A DNA stretch of 47,600 nucleotides from Actinomycetes bacterium (GTDB lineage: Bacteria; Actinomycetota; Acidimicrobiia; Acidimicrobiales; Microtrichaceae): contig JAEWED010000209.1 of NCBI GenBank assembly GCA_023389745.1, positions 1-47,600 on the forward strand. Reading direction: 5' to 3'. A model generated the notes under the pieces. The model worked only from the letters and a program-made list of their open reading frames with translations. It was not told where the DNA came from and ran no database searches. Position 1 is the first letter of the stretch. Every line of letters starts with the position of its first letter. Shown here one piece after another: positions 15,799-23,357 of the stretch. A program made the position numbers and the translations under genes.

Positions 15799-17960
15799 GG
15801 GCGCGTCCCCAGCGCCGAGAGCGGGCTCCACACGTCGCCGGCGAGCAGCTCGTAGCCCGCGGACGCGACCGCCGGCGCGGTGCACGTGCCCGCCGGCAGC
15901 GCCAGCGACGGCAGCGGCACGGCCGGCAGCTCGGACCCGGGCACGACGACCGGGGCGCCGCCGCACGTGACGTGCACCCGGTACGCCTCGGCGCCAGGGA
16001 CCGCGGCGAACACGATCTGGTCGCCCTGCCACGTCGGTGCCGCCGGTACGGGAACCGGTCCGGTGACCTCGACGATCTGGTCCGTCGAGCTGGTCGCGCC
16101 GTCGGCGTCGACCACCTCGAGGTGCACCCGGTAGCGCCCGGGCGCGGTGAAGACGTGCGTCGGGGTCACGTCGGTCGAGGTCCACGAGTCGAAGAAGCCG
16201 AAGTTCCAGCGCCACGCCACGATCGCGCCCTCGGCGTCGCTCGACCCCGTCGACGAGAACGCCACCGAGCGCGGCGAGTCCGTCGACGCACCGGAGTACG
16301 TGAACGCGGCGACGGGCCCCGCGTTCACCCGGAAGACACGGTCCGCGCCGACCTGTTGACCCGTGCCGTCGACGCGGGCGATGCGGTAGAGACCGTGGTC
16401 GTTCTGCCCGAACGAGTGCGAGAGCGTCGCGCTGGGTCCGGTCGCGACCACGGCACCGCCGACCCGCGACAGGCTCCACTCGGTGGCGGCCGGATCGCCG
16501 TCGACGAGCACGAACTCGACCTCGAGGTCCGGTCGCCCCGGACCGACGGTGCCGACCACGGGCGCACCCGAGGTGATCACCGGCTCCGGGTTCATCAGGA
16601 TCCCGCCGTCGCCGGCCGCACCGCCGAGACCGATCTGGACCATGACGACGTCCCGGCCGCCGTGGGAGTCGGTGACCGTCAGCGTGATCTGGCGTCGACC
16701 CGACGGGGTGCCCTCGGGGAACACGACGTCGATCTCGGCGCCCGTGCGGACCTGGGGCGTGCCGTCGGGCCCCGGACCCAGGTCCCACGAGTAGTCGAGC
16801 GAGTCGCCCACGTCGGCCTCGGTGCTCGACGACGCCGAGAAGTGGAACGACGTGACATCCACCTCGCCGGTCTCCGGGCTGACCGTCGCGACCGCGGTCG
16901 GGTGCCGGTTGACGACCCGGACGGTGATCGCCGCCAGGTTCACCGCACCCTCGGCGTCGGTCACCTGCAACACCACGGTGTGCTCACCGAGCTCGGAGAA
17001 CGAGTGGTCGACCTCGACGCCGTTGCGCTCCACGGTCGTGCCGCCAGGGCCGGGAAGCTCCCAGCGGTACGAGGACGGCGCGAGGGGGCCGTCCAGGTCC
17101 TCGGACCCAGCACCCGAGAACCTGAACGGCAGACCGATGTAGCCCACGAGCGCGTCGACCTGTATCTGTGCGATCGGCGGACGGTTGCCGCTGCCCGGTA
17201 TGCCGATCGCGCCCGCGTCGGCGCGCCGCGTCGCCTGCACGACGACGGGCCGCGGCGCGGCCGATGGACCGTCGGGGGTGAGCTGGAGCTGCACCCGTCG
17301 GGCGGACGCATGCGCGCAGTTCGAGGGCGCCGGCGTCGGCGACGGTGGGGCGGGCGGTGGCGCTGCCGGCAGCGGGCAGCGGGCGACGACGGAACCGGGT
17401 CGGATCGACGGGAACAGCTCGGCAGCGCTCGCGAGCGCGCCGGTGTCGGTGCAGGTGCGGCGCCACAGGCTGGTGCGCATGCCGCTCCCGCTGGCGGGGG
17501 CCTCGGTGTAGACGACCTTGGTCGACGTCGATCCCGCGGTCACGAACGACAGGCGCACCGTGCCGAGACCACCCGGTCCACCGCCGGTGCAGTCGCTGGT
17601 CACTCCGGCGGTGACGGTGCGGGCTGAGGCGACATCCGAGTCGAACGCCGCGCGGACCCGCCCTGTCGAGGTCGCGTTCGACAGGTGCTCGCCCATCGCC
17701 CCCTGCTGGCGCACGATCGTGATCGTCCACGCAGCGAGCGGGCCGACCAGGAGCGCGGTCACCGCGATCGCCAGGAGGAGCTCGAGCAGCGTGAAGCCCG
17801 CCTGGTCCTGCCGTCGAGCCTCGAAATGACACCTGTTTTCGATGTGGTCACTTCGAAAACAGGTGTCATTTCGAGGTCGAACGGTCGCGGTCTGGGCGGT
17901 CGCGGTCTGGCGCCACGCGTTCCGGCTGTGAGCCGTGCCCCCCGACGACCGGTCGTTCAC
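15795..17960 (-). CDS. PilW-like prepilin with PKD domains, cassette 2
   Basis: A 721-aa paralogue of the protein at 10456-12360. The prepilin site is AG/FTLLELLLAIAV after residue 55, an unusually long leader. Leader residues about 29-47 are encoded by a palindromic element (17819-17876) inserted in frame. About 270-640 contains PKD-like domains (SEDLDGPLAPSSYRWELPG, SSSTEADVGDSLDYSWDLG, GSSDAEGAIVAWRWNFG), followed by a terminal module (PAAPTWQGDQIVF) matching the end of the cassette 1 protein. The GTG at 17960 overlaps the upstream stop (GTGA), and no other in-frame start lies between it and the cleavage site, so translation should pass through the element. Confidence 0.85.
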   Translation of the reverse strand: MNDRSSGGTAHSRNAWRQTATAQTATVRPRNDTCFRSDHIENRCHFEARRQDQAGFTLLELLLAIAVTALLVGPLAAWTITIVRQQGAMGEHLSNATSTGRVRAAFDSDVASARTVTAGVTSDCTGGGPGGLGTVRLSFVTAGSTSTKVVYTEAPASGSGMRTSLWRRTCTDTGALASAAELFPSIRPGSVVARCPLPAAPPPAPPSPTPAPSNCAHASARRVQLQLTPDGPSAAPRPVVVQATRRADAGAIGIPGSGNRPPIAQIQVDALVGYIGLPFRFSGAGSEDLDGPLAPSSYRWELPGPGGTTVERNGVEVDHSFSELGEHTVVLQVTDAEGAVNLAAITVRVVNRHPTAVATVSPETGEVDVTSFHFSASSSTEADVGDSLDYSWDLGPGPDGTPQVRTGAEIDVVFPEGTPSGRRQITLTVTDSHGGRDVVMVQIGLGGAAGDGGILMNPEPVITSGAPVVGTVGPGRPDLEVEFVLVDGDPAATEWSLSRVGGAVVATGPSATLSHSFGQNDHGLYRIARVDGTGQQVGADRVFRVNAGPVAAFTYSGASTDSPRSVAFSSTGSSDAEGAIVAWRWNFGFFDSWTSTDVTPTHVFTAPGRYRVHLEVVDADGATSSTDQIVEVTGPVPVPAAPTWQGDQIVFAAVPGAEAYRVHVTCGGAPVVVPGSELPAVPLPSLALPAGTCTAPAVASAGYELLAGDVWSPLSALGTRP
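17819..17876. repeat. Palindromic element copy A, inside a prepilin leader
   Basis: A perfect inverted repeat with 24-bp arms (17819-17842 and 17853-17876) around a 10-base spacer. The right arm contains CGAAAACAGGTGTCATTTCG. A near-identical copy is at 23252-23303. Here it is read in frame as part of the leader of the PilW-like protein (NDTCFRSDHIENRCHF on the minus strand). Confidence 0.95.
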
Positions 17961-18532
17961 GGCGTGGGCTCGATCGGCGCCTCGGCGACGACCACGCTGC
18001 CGGTGCGAGGTGTCCTGCCGGCGAGGCTGACCCTGACGGTCAGTCGTTGCCGCCCGGCGTCACCGCTGGACGGGCAGGTGTGCGAGTACGTGCCGACGCC
18101 GTTCACCATGGTGGTGGTCGGCGAGACCGGTGGCAGGGCCGCCGACGCGGAGGAGAGGAATTCCACGTCGACGACCTCCACCGTGATGCCCGATCCGGCG
18201 GCCGGGCGGAAGGCGGCCGGATCCCCGTCGTGGGCGTCCTGCACCTCGACAGCAGTGGGACGGACGACCGGTGGGGATCCGGTCGTTCCACAAGGCTGAT
18301 AGGTGCCCGCCTTCAGGCTTTCCGTGTACGACTGCAGGGCGGTCTGCATGCGTTGTGCGTCGTTCGTCGCGGATGTCACCGCGATCAGCGTGAGCATCGC
18401 CGCGCTGATCGCGGCGAGCACGGTGCCCATCAGCGCGACCGCGATGAGCACCTCGAGCAGCCCGTACCCGCCCTGCCCGCGACTGACCGCAGGACGAGCG
18501 AGACCGGTCGCTGGCGTCGGGGCTACGAGCAA
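17957..18532 (-). CDS. PilV-like prepilin, cassette 2
   Basis: A 191-aa minor pilin and the first gene of cassette 2. The prepilin site follows Gly22 (GG/YGLLEVLIAVALMGTVLAAI, Glu5 present), and one membrane helix is followed by a small Cys-containing head. The start codon is TTG at 18532, supported by a strong GGAGG site seven bases upstream. The stop overlaps the GTG of the PKD-bearing prepilin. It corresponds in order, size class and topology to the gene at 12357-12857. Confidence 0.82.
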   Translation of the reverse strand: MLVAPTPATGLARPAVSRGQGGYGLLEVLIAVALMGTVLAAISAAMLTLIAVTSATNDAQRMQTALQSYTESLKAGTYQPCGTTGSPPVVRPTAVEVQDAHDGDPAAFRPAAGSGITVEVVDVEFLSSASAALPPVSPTTTMVNGVGTYSHTCPSSGDAGRQRLTVRVSLAGRTPRTGSVVVAEAPIEPTP

Positions 18533-19020
18533 GTCCTCGCCTCCCTCCGAGTCGAGTTCGTGCTGCGGGGCGGAACGGATCCGCCGAGATGGGCGTGAGT
18601 GAAGAACGCCCGGCCGACGCCCCGACCGGCCGGGCTGGATTCGGTTCGTGGACCGCGGTGTCCTGGGATGCCACGTGCGAACCCGCCGATCGCCTCAACA
18701 AGTCTTCCGCGTGCCCGAGGTCCGGTCAACGGGTCATTTGCAGATCAATGACGCCCCATCAGGGGTGCGCGAGCGCGGTGTGCGGCCTCCCCACGCCGCC
18801 GTGTGCTGACCCGCCACCCGACCGGCGCCCGAGCACACCGCGCACAGCGCACACTCGCCGCCGCGTGCTGACCCGACGCCCCACCGGCGCCCGAGCACAC
18901 CGCGCACAGCGCACACTCGGAATCGTTTGGGTCCTGAGCGCGGCCCACCGCGCAGAGCGCACAGACGATTCCGGTTGTGCGCTGTGCGCGGGCACCCGCG
19001 GTCGACGACCGGCCGATGGC
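18533..19020. other. 488-base intergenic region with repeats, between the transglutaminase and pilus cassette 2
   Basis: No credible gene is seen. The part next to the transglutaminase stop (about 18797-18990) is filled with 62-bp tandem repeats and nested inverted repeats. The part next to the cassette (18533-18760) should hold the cassette 2 promoter, but I cannot point to a convincing -35/-10 pair. A short inverted repeat GTCATT/AATGAC lies near 18732-18751. Confidence 0.6.
18797..18973. repeat. 62-bp tandem repeat with nested inverted repeats
   Basis: Two copies of a 62-bp unit (GTGCTGAC at 18803 and 18865; GAGCACACCGCGCACAGCGC in both) are followed by a degenerate third. Within copy 1, GTGTGCT pairs with AGCACAC. 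After the copies, CGGAATCGT (18918-18926) pairs with ACGATTCCG (18965-18973) and encloses a second hairpin, GCGCGG-CCCA-CCGCGC (18938-18953). Downstream of the transglutaminase stop, it may end that transcript. No T-tract follows. Confidence 0.85.
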
Positions 19021-20871
19021 TCAGGGGCCGTAGCGGTGCTCGTCGACCGCGCGGCCGCGTACGGCGAGCTCGGCGTCGCCGGTGAGCTCCGCGACCGCGC
19101 CGGCATAGGCGGCGACCGTCTCCTGCGGCTCGCGCTCACGACCCGCCGCTCGGCCGGCGGCCTCGATGCGGGCCTCCTCGGCGACGTCCCAGCGCTCGCG
19201 CACCAGGCGCCGCTGACGCCGACGGGCGCGGATCCGGTCGCCGTGACGCTCGACGAAGCGACGCACCGGTCCGGCCGCGAGCGACACCACACCCACGACC
19301 AGCAGCAGCGCACCGACGACCTCACGCCAGTCGACCGCCGCGGCGCCAGGGGTGGCCTCGTCGGTCCCGGCGAGCGGCACCTGCGCGGTCGGGTCGAAGG
19401 TCACCCAGCCCGCCTCGGGGAACCAGACCTCGGCCCACGCGTGCGCCTCCTGCTCGCGCACGACGAACCGCCCGCCGACGGCGTCCCACTCCCCCGGGGC
19501 GAAGCCCGTGACCAGTCGGGCGGGCACCCCGGCGATGCGTGCCATGACGACCAACGAGCTCGCGATCTGCTCGCACCAACCGAGCCGGCTGTCGAACAGG
19601 AAGTGGTCGACCACGTCGACCCCCTTCGGCGACAGCGGCGCGTCGAGGGAGTACTCGGTGTTGTCGTCCATCCACTGCTCGATCGCGCGGACCTTGTCGT
19701 AGTTGCCCTCGACGCCGTCGGTGATCTCGCGGACCAGCTCGACGGTCCGTTCGGTGGCCACGGGCTCCTGGGCGTACACCTCGAGGATCGACTCCGGGAT
19801 GGCCTGCGCGTCGCTCGAGCGGAGCAGTTCGGGGGTGACGGGCAGCTGGCGACTGGTCACCGTGTAGGTCGTGCCGCGGCTGAGGGGCCGCATCGGCGAC
19901 ACCAACGTGCCGTCGGGGCGTTGCGCGAGCTCCTGGTCGCTGTCGACCTGCACCGGAGACGGCGCAGACGGCACGGCGGTCGCGAAGCCGATCTCGATGC
20001 GGAACTCCTGGGTGCTGTCGTCGCCGTCGATCGCGGCGAGGTCGTCGGGTGACGGGATCACCTCGCCGTCCTGCAGGTACGAGCCGGAGCGCCCGCCGCT
20101 GCGGGACCACGACGAGCCGTCCCACTCGTCGAAGGTCTCGGTCCGCCAGAACGAGGCGATGCGCGACCGCACGGTCATGACGACCCGGTCCGACAGCCGG
20201 GGCCGGGTCGTCATGTCGAGGGTGTCGGTCGCGACGAGCGCGTTGTCGCCGCGGTTGTCGCCCAGGTCGACGACGTCGCCGACCCGGCTGCCGACGGGGA
20301 ACGAGTTCGAGACCCTCGGCCCGATCAGCAGCGACGACGCGCCGATCAGGGCGATCGCCGCGATCACGAGCGCGACGGGCACCCCGCCGCGTGCCCGAGG
20401 CGCGGCCGACGAGTCGCCCGCTCGTTCGCCGGTTCGTTCGCCGGGCCGTTCGGGCAGCGCAGCGGACGGCGGCAGGTCCTCGGCGCGGATCACGACCCCG
20501 GGAGCCCGCCCGGGGACCGCTCGACTCGACGGCGCGAGTGCCAGGGCCGCGGCGGTCGACCCGAGCCAGAGCAGCACCCGCCACGATCCGCCGAGACCTT
20601 CGAGCGCCCCGAACTCACCGAATCGGGCGAGCAGCATGCCGCTGACCAGCGCCAGGCCGCGCACGATCCAGCGGATCGGCACCGACCGCAGTCCGAACAT
20701 CGCGAGCACCGCGCACAACGCGGCCGCCTCGGCGGCCCAGCGGCGACCGCCGGCACCGTTGGTCGGCAGCGACGACAGTGCGGCCCAGAGCTGCGCTGCG
20801 ACGAGCGCCGTCAGCAGCCAGACCCGCTGGGTCGAGATCGTGCCCCGGTCCGACGACGGCGACGAGCTCAC
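19021..20871 (-). CDS. Membrane transglutaminase-like protein (TgpA type)
   Basis: A 616-aa membrane protein. The N-terminal third has several hydrophobic helices (about residues 12-110 and 165-185). An extracytoplasmic transglutaminase-like domain holds the catalytic triad at about 430-495: Cys in LGWCEQIASS, His in EAHAWAEVWF and Asp in VTFDPTAQV. A further helix near 525-545 precedes a basic cytoplasmic tail. The GTG at 20871 overlaps the DUF58 stop by four bases, which settles the start. Together with MoxR and DUF58 it makes the widespread AAA ATPase/DUF58/TgpA operon, whose cellular role is not firmly known. Confidence 0.92.
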   Translation of the reverse strand: MSSSPSSDRGTISTQRVWLLTALVAAQLWAALSSLPTNGAGGRRWAAEAAALCAVLAMFGLRSVPIRWIVRGLALVSGMLLARFGEFGALEGLGGSWRVLLWLGSTAAALALAPSSRAVPGRAPGVVIRAEDLPPSAALPERPGERTGERAGDSSAAPRARGGVPVALVIAAIALIGASSLLIGPRVSNSFPVGSRVGDVVDLGDNRGDNALVATDTLDMTTRPRLSDRVVMTVRSRIASFWRTETFDEWDGSSWSRSGGRSGSYLQDGEVIPSPDDLAAIDGDDSTQEFRIEIGFATAVPSAPSPVQVDSDQELAQRPDGTLVSPMRPLSRGTTYTVTSRQLPVTPELLRSSDAQAIPESILEVYAQEPVATERTVELVREITDGVEGNYDKVRAIEQWMDDNTEYSLDAPLSPKGVDVVDHFLFDSRLGWCEQIASSLVVMARIAGVPARLVTGFAPGEWDAVGGRFVVREQEAHAWAEVWFPEAGWVTFDPTAQVPLAGTDEATPGAAAVDWREVVGALLLVVGVVSLAAGPVRRFVERHGDRIRARRRQRRLVRERWDVAEEARIEAAGRAAGREREPQETVAAYAGAVAELTGDAELAVRGRAVDEHRYGP

Positions 20872-22262
20872 GGCTCCCCCTTCGCCGCGTCCCCCGAGCT
20901 CCCTACCCCCGCTCCCCCGACCCCCGCTCCCCCGAATTCCGTCTCGGATTCGGGGTGGACGCTGCGAGACGGAGTCGGAATTCGAGCGCTTGGTGCAGCG
21001 GAGCGTGGGGCGGCGATGCTCGAGGTCGCGGCGACGCGCACGACCGGCCAGTCGTCGGGCGGGCTCGACGGGGTGCCGGCCACGGCCAGGGCGAGTCGAC
21101 GACGCACGTCGAGCAGGTCGGCCACCTCGGCCACGACGGGACCCGCGGACTCGACGGTGCACAGCATCACCCGCGCGCCGTCGTCGAGTGCGACCTCGGC
21201 GATGCCCGCCGCCCTCGACGCCGCCACCTCGACCGGATCCCCGACCCCGCCCTGCACCCCTACTCCGCCCTGCACCCCGAATTCCGTCTCGGAATCGGTG
21301 TCATCACCCCGATTCCGCGACGGAATTCGGGGCGCGGGGGCAGCGCTCGAGGGCACGGGGGTGAGATCGACCACGACGGCGATGCCGCGGGTCGCGGGCG
21401 GTTCGAGCTCGCGCACGACGAGCGACCCTGCCCGAGCGGTCGAGGGCCAGTGGACCAGGTGCGACGGGTCGCCGATCACGTAGGGCCGCACCGAACGCAC
21501 GGCCTCGCCGTTCGAGCCGTGACCGGTCGGCGACGGGTCGTGCAGATCGCCGGGCAGATCACCGAGCGGCACGTGCTCACGTCGCGACTCCGGACCGACC
21601 AGCAGTTGCCGTGGCAGGGCGACCAGTCGTGTGCGGTTCGCCCAGACGATGCCGAACGGGGCGTCCGAGCCGACGTCGATGCGGATCCAGCGGTATGCAC
21701 CCCGGGCGCTGATCGACACCGGGATGCGCACCACACCCGGCGACACGGTGTCGACGACCGAGGTGCCCGAGCCGGTGCAGCCGATCGACAGCCCCGACGC
21801 CCGCGTGGTGAGCTCGAGCTCGAGCGACGAGAGCTGGCCGACCACCAGGTCCTGCGGTGCCGCGACGATGCGGACCTTGACCATGCGCACCGCGATCGCC
21901 GGCCAGACGACGCCGAGCAGCAGCGCGCCGAGCAGGCCCGCCCACACCAGTCCGGTGACCGAGGGATCCGCCACCGACGGTCGCAGCAGCCCAGCGACGA
22001 GCAGCAGCGCCGCGACCACGACGCCGAACACCGTCGGACGCAGCTGCGTCCGACTCCGCCGCACCGCCTCACCCACGAAATCCGTCTCCGAGTCGGTGCG
22101 ATCGCGCCGAATCGAGAGCGGAAGTCGGGACCGGGGCGCCGCGGCCGCAGGGTCCGCGGCCGAGCGCTCCGCGTCCGAGCGCTCCGCGTCCGAGCGCTCC
22201 GCGCCCGGGGGCATCGCGTCCGGAGGGAGGGCGTCCGGAGGGAGGGCGTCCGAGGCCATCAC
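20868..22262 (-). CDS. DUF58 domain protein carrying three in-frame palindromic insertions
   Basis: A 464-aa DUF58 protein. Two membrane helices occur at about residues 75-125. The family hallmark GDPSHLVHWPSTARAGSLVV lies at about 260-280, followed by the first strand of a vWA-like fold (GIAVVVDL). The protein is interrupted by three related peptides: residues about 44-64 (RLPLSIRRDRTDSETDF), about 310-330 (RIPSRNRGDDTDSETEFG) and near the C-terminus (RIPTPSRSVHPESETEFG). Each is encoded by a palindromic element. The middle one falls between a strand and the helix DPVEVAASRAAG. Starts at GTG 22262 or ATG 22259, coupled to the moxR stop; ends overlapping the transglutaminase. DUF58 proteins act with MoxR ATPases. 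Confidence 0.9.
   Translation of the reverse strand: MMASDALPPDALPPDAMPPGAERSDAERSDAERSAADPAAAAPRSRLPLSIRRDRTDSETDFVGEAVRRSRTQLRPTVFGVVVAALLLVAGLLRPSVADPSVTGLVWAGLLGALLLGVVWPAIAVRMVKVRIVAAPQDLVVGQLSSLELELTTRASGLSIGCTGSGTSVVDTVSPGVVRIPVSISARGAYRWIRIDVGSDAPFGIVWANRTRLVALPRQLLVGPESRREHVPLGDLPGDLHDPSPTGHGSNGEAVRSVRPYVIGDPSHLVHWPSTARAGSLVVRELEPPATRGIAVVVDLTPVPSSAAPAPRIPSRNRGDDTDSETEFGVQGGVGVQGGVGDPVEVAASRAAGIAEVALDDGARVMLCTVESAGPVVAEVADLLDVRRRLALAVAGTPSSPPDDWPVVRVAATSSIAAPRSAAPSARIPTPSRSVHPESETEFGGAGVGGAGVGSSGDAAKGEP
20933..20984. repeat. Palindromic element copy C, in the DUF58 gene 3' end
   Basis: Left arm CGAATTCCGTCTCG (20933-20946) pairs with a right arm ending at 20984 that carries an extra AGTCGG. 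Read in frame it encodes RIPTPSRSVHPESETEF near the C-terminus of the DUF58 protein. Confidence 0.8.
21275..21332. repeat. Palindromic element copy D, in the middle of the DUF58 gene
   Basis: Near-perfect palindrome with left arm CGAATTCCGTCTCGGAATCG and right arm CGATTCCGCGACGGAATTCG, centred on TGTCATCACC. The arms differ from each other at about one paired position. Encodes RIPSRNRGDDTDSETEFG in frame. Confidence 0.9.
22072..22130. repeat. Palindromic element copy E, near the DUF58 N-terminus
   Basis: A degenerate copy: left arm CGAAATCCGTCTCCGAGTCG, centre GTGCGATCGC, right arm with CGAATCGAGAGCGGAAGTCG. In frame it encodes LSIRRDRTDSETDF, the same reading phase as copies C and D. Confidence 0.75.
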
Positions 22263-23191
22263 GGCCTGGGGACGGGGACCTGGGTCAGCAGCCAGGTGAG
22301 CACCTCTCGGGCCGCGGTGGTGTCGATCCGCCCGGCGACCATGACCCGGTGGGCGTACGCGCCGACGAACACCGCCTGCACGTCGTCGGGGGTGACGTAG
22401 TCGCGGCCGGCGACGACGGCATGACCGCGGGCGAGGTGCACCAGCGCGGTCGACGCTCGGGGTGACGCTCCCTGGCTGAGCCGCGGGTCGGTCCGTGTCG
22501 CGTCGGTGAGGTCGAGCACGTAGTCGACGACCTTGGGGTCGCAGTGCGTCGAGGCGGTGGCCTTGATCGCGACGGCGACCTCACCCGGGTTCGTGACGGC
22601 GTGCAGCGCCGGCAGCGCGTCGATGCCACCCGCGCCGGTGACGATCTCGCGTTCTGCCTCGCGGTCGGGCAGTCCGAGCGAGATCGCGAGGGCGAAGCGG
22701 TCGAGCTGGCTCTCGGGCAGCGGGAAGGTACCGATCTGGCCGAACGGGTTCTGCGTGGCGATGCAGAAGACCGGTTCGGGAAGCGGCCAGGTCGACCCGT
22801 CGACAGTGACCTGGTGCTCCTCCATCGGCTCGAGCAGCGCGGCCTGCGTGCGGGGCGACGCACGGTTCACCTCGTCGACGAGCACCACGTTGGCGAACAC
22901 CGGTCCGGCACGGAACTGCCACTCGCCGGTGTCGGGACGGAACACCGAGGTGCCGGTGATGTCGGTCGGCAGCAGGTCCGGCGTGCACTGCACACGCCCG
23001 AACGTGCCGCCGGCGGCCGCAGCGATGCTCTTGGCCAACAGCGTCTTGCCGGTGCCCGGCAGGTCCTCGACCAGCAGGTGGCCGCCGCCGAGCAGCGTGG
23101 CGAGCGCCAGGTCCACCGCGAGCGGCTTGCCGCGCACGGTCGTGCCGACGGCGGATCGGAGCGCTGCAGCGACGTCCTGAGGCGTGGTCAT
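22259..23191 (-). CDS. MoxR-family AAA+ ATPase
   Basis: A 310-aa cytoplasmic AAA+ ATPase. Walker A is at about residues 40-48 (LPGTGKTLLAKSIA), Walker B at about 100 (NVVLVDEVNRASP), followed by QAALLEPMEEHQVTVDG and the sensor region IATQNPFGQIGTFPLPESQLDRF (quoted by parts: IATQNPFGQ, PLPESQLDRF). MoxR ATPases are thought to act as chaperones for partners encoded beside them, here DUF58 and the transglutaminase. The ATG at 23191 gives the usual N-terminus; a longer frame to 23368 only reads through the palindromic element. First gene of the operon; its stop overlaps the DUF58 start. Confidence 0.95.
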   Translation of the reverse strand: MTTPQDVAAALRSAVGTTVRGKPLAVDLALATLLGGGHLLVEDLPGTGKTLLAKSIAAAAGGTFGRVQCTPDLLPTDITGTSVFRPDTGEWQFRAGPVFANVVLVDEVNRASPRTQAALLEPMEEHQVTVDGSTWPLPEPVFCIATQNPFGQIGTFPLPESQLDRFALAISLGLPDREAEREIVTGAGGIDALPALHAVTNPGEVAVAIKATASTHCDPKVVDYVLDLTDATRTDPRLSQGASPRASTALVHLARGHAVVAGRDYVTPDDVQAVFVGAYAHRVMVAGRIDTTAAREVLTWLLTQVPVPRP

Positions 23192-23251
23192 AGGACAGTC
23201 ATCTTGCCGCACGAACCGCCCGAAGCGGCCCCCGCTCCCCCCACCGAGCCC

Positions 23252-23303
23252 CGAAATGACACCTGTTTTCGATGTGGTCACATCGAAAACAGGTGTCATT
23301 TCG
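23252..23303. repeat. Palindromic element copy B, in a divergent intergenic region
   Basis: A perfect palindrome with 25-bp arms (23252-23276, 23279-23303) around GT. The left arm starts CGAAATGACACCTGTTTTCG and the centre is GTGGTCAC. Almost identical to copy A at 17819-17876, but located between the start codons of moxR and the AbiEi-like gene, where it could also affect either promoter. Confidence 0.95.
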
Positions 23304-23357
23304 ACGGGGGTGCGCGACCCGGTGACAGGAGCGATGGGGTCGGCGACGGTGCTCGTC

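Noticed and set aside
13042..16788. Reading the cassette 2 PilX-like gene as a 1248-aa protein
   Set aside because: The first 330 residues are an out-of-frame shadow of the upstream PilW-like gene. The ATG at 15798 with an ATGA overlap gives the proper membrane helix.
18797..18990. A CRISPR array
   Set aside because: Only two full 62-bp units, directly abutting with no unique spacers, and no cas genes nearby. The same holds for the 23-bp repeats at 4381 and the 63-bp coding repeats at 6229.
17819..23303. Copies A and B as ends of an insertion sequence
   Set aside because: The DNA between them is two ordinary operons with no transposase, and each copy is a complete palindrome rather than a terminal repeat.
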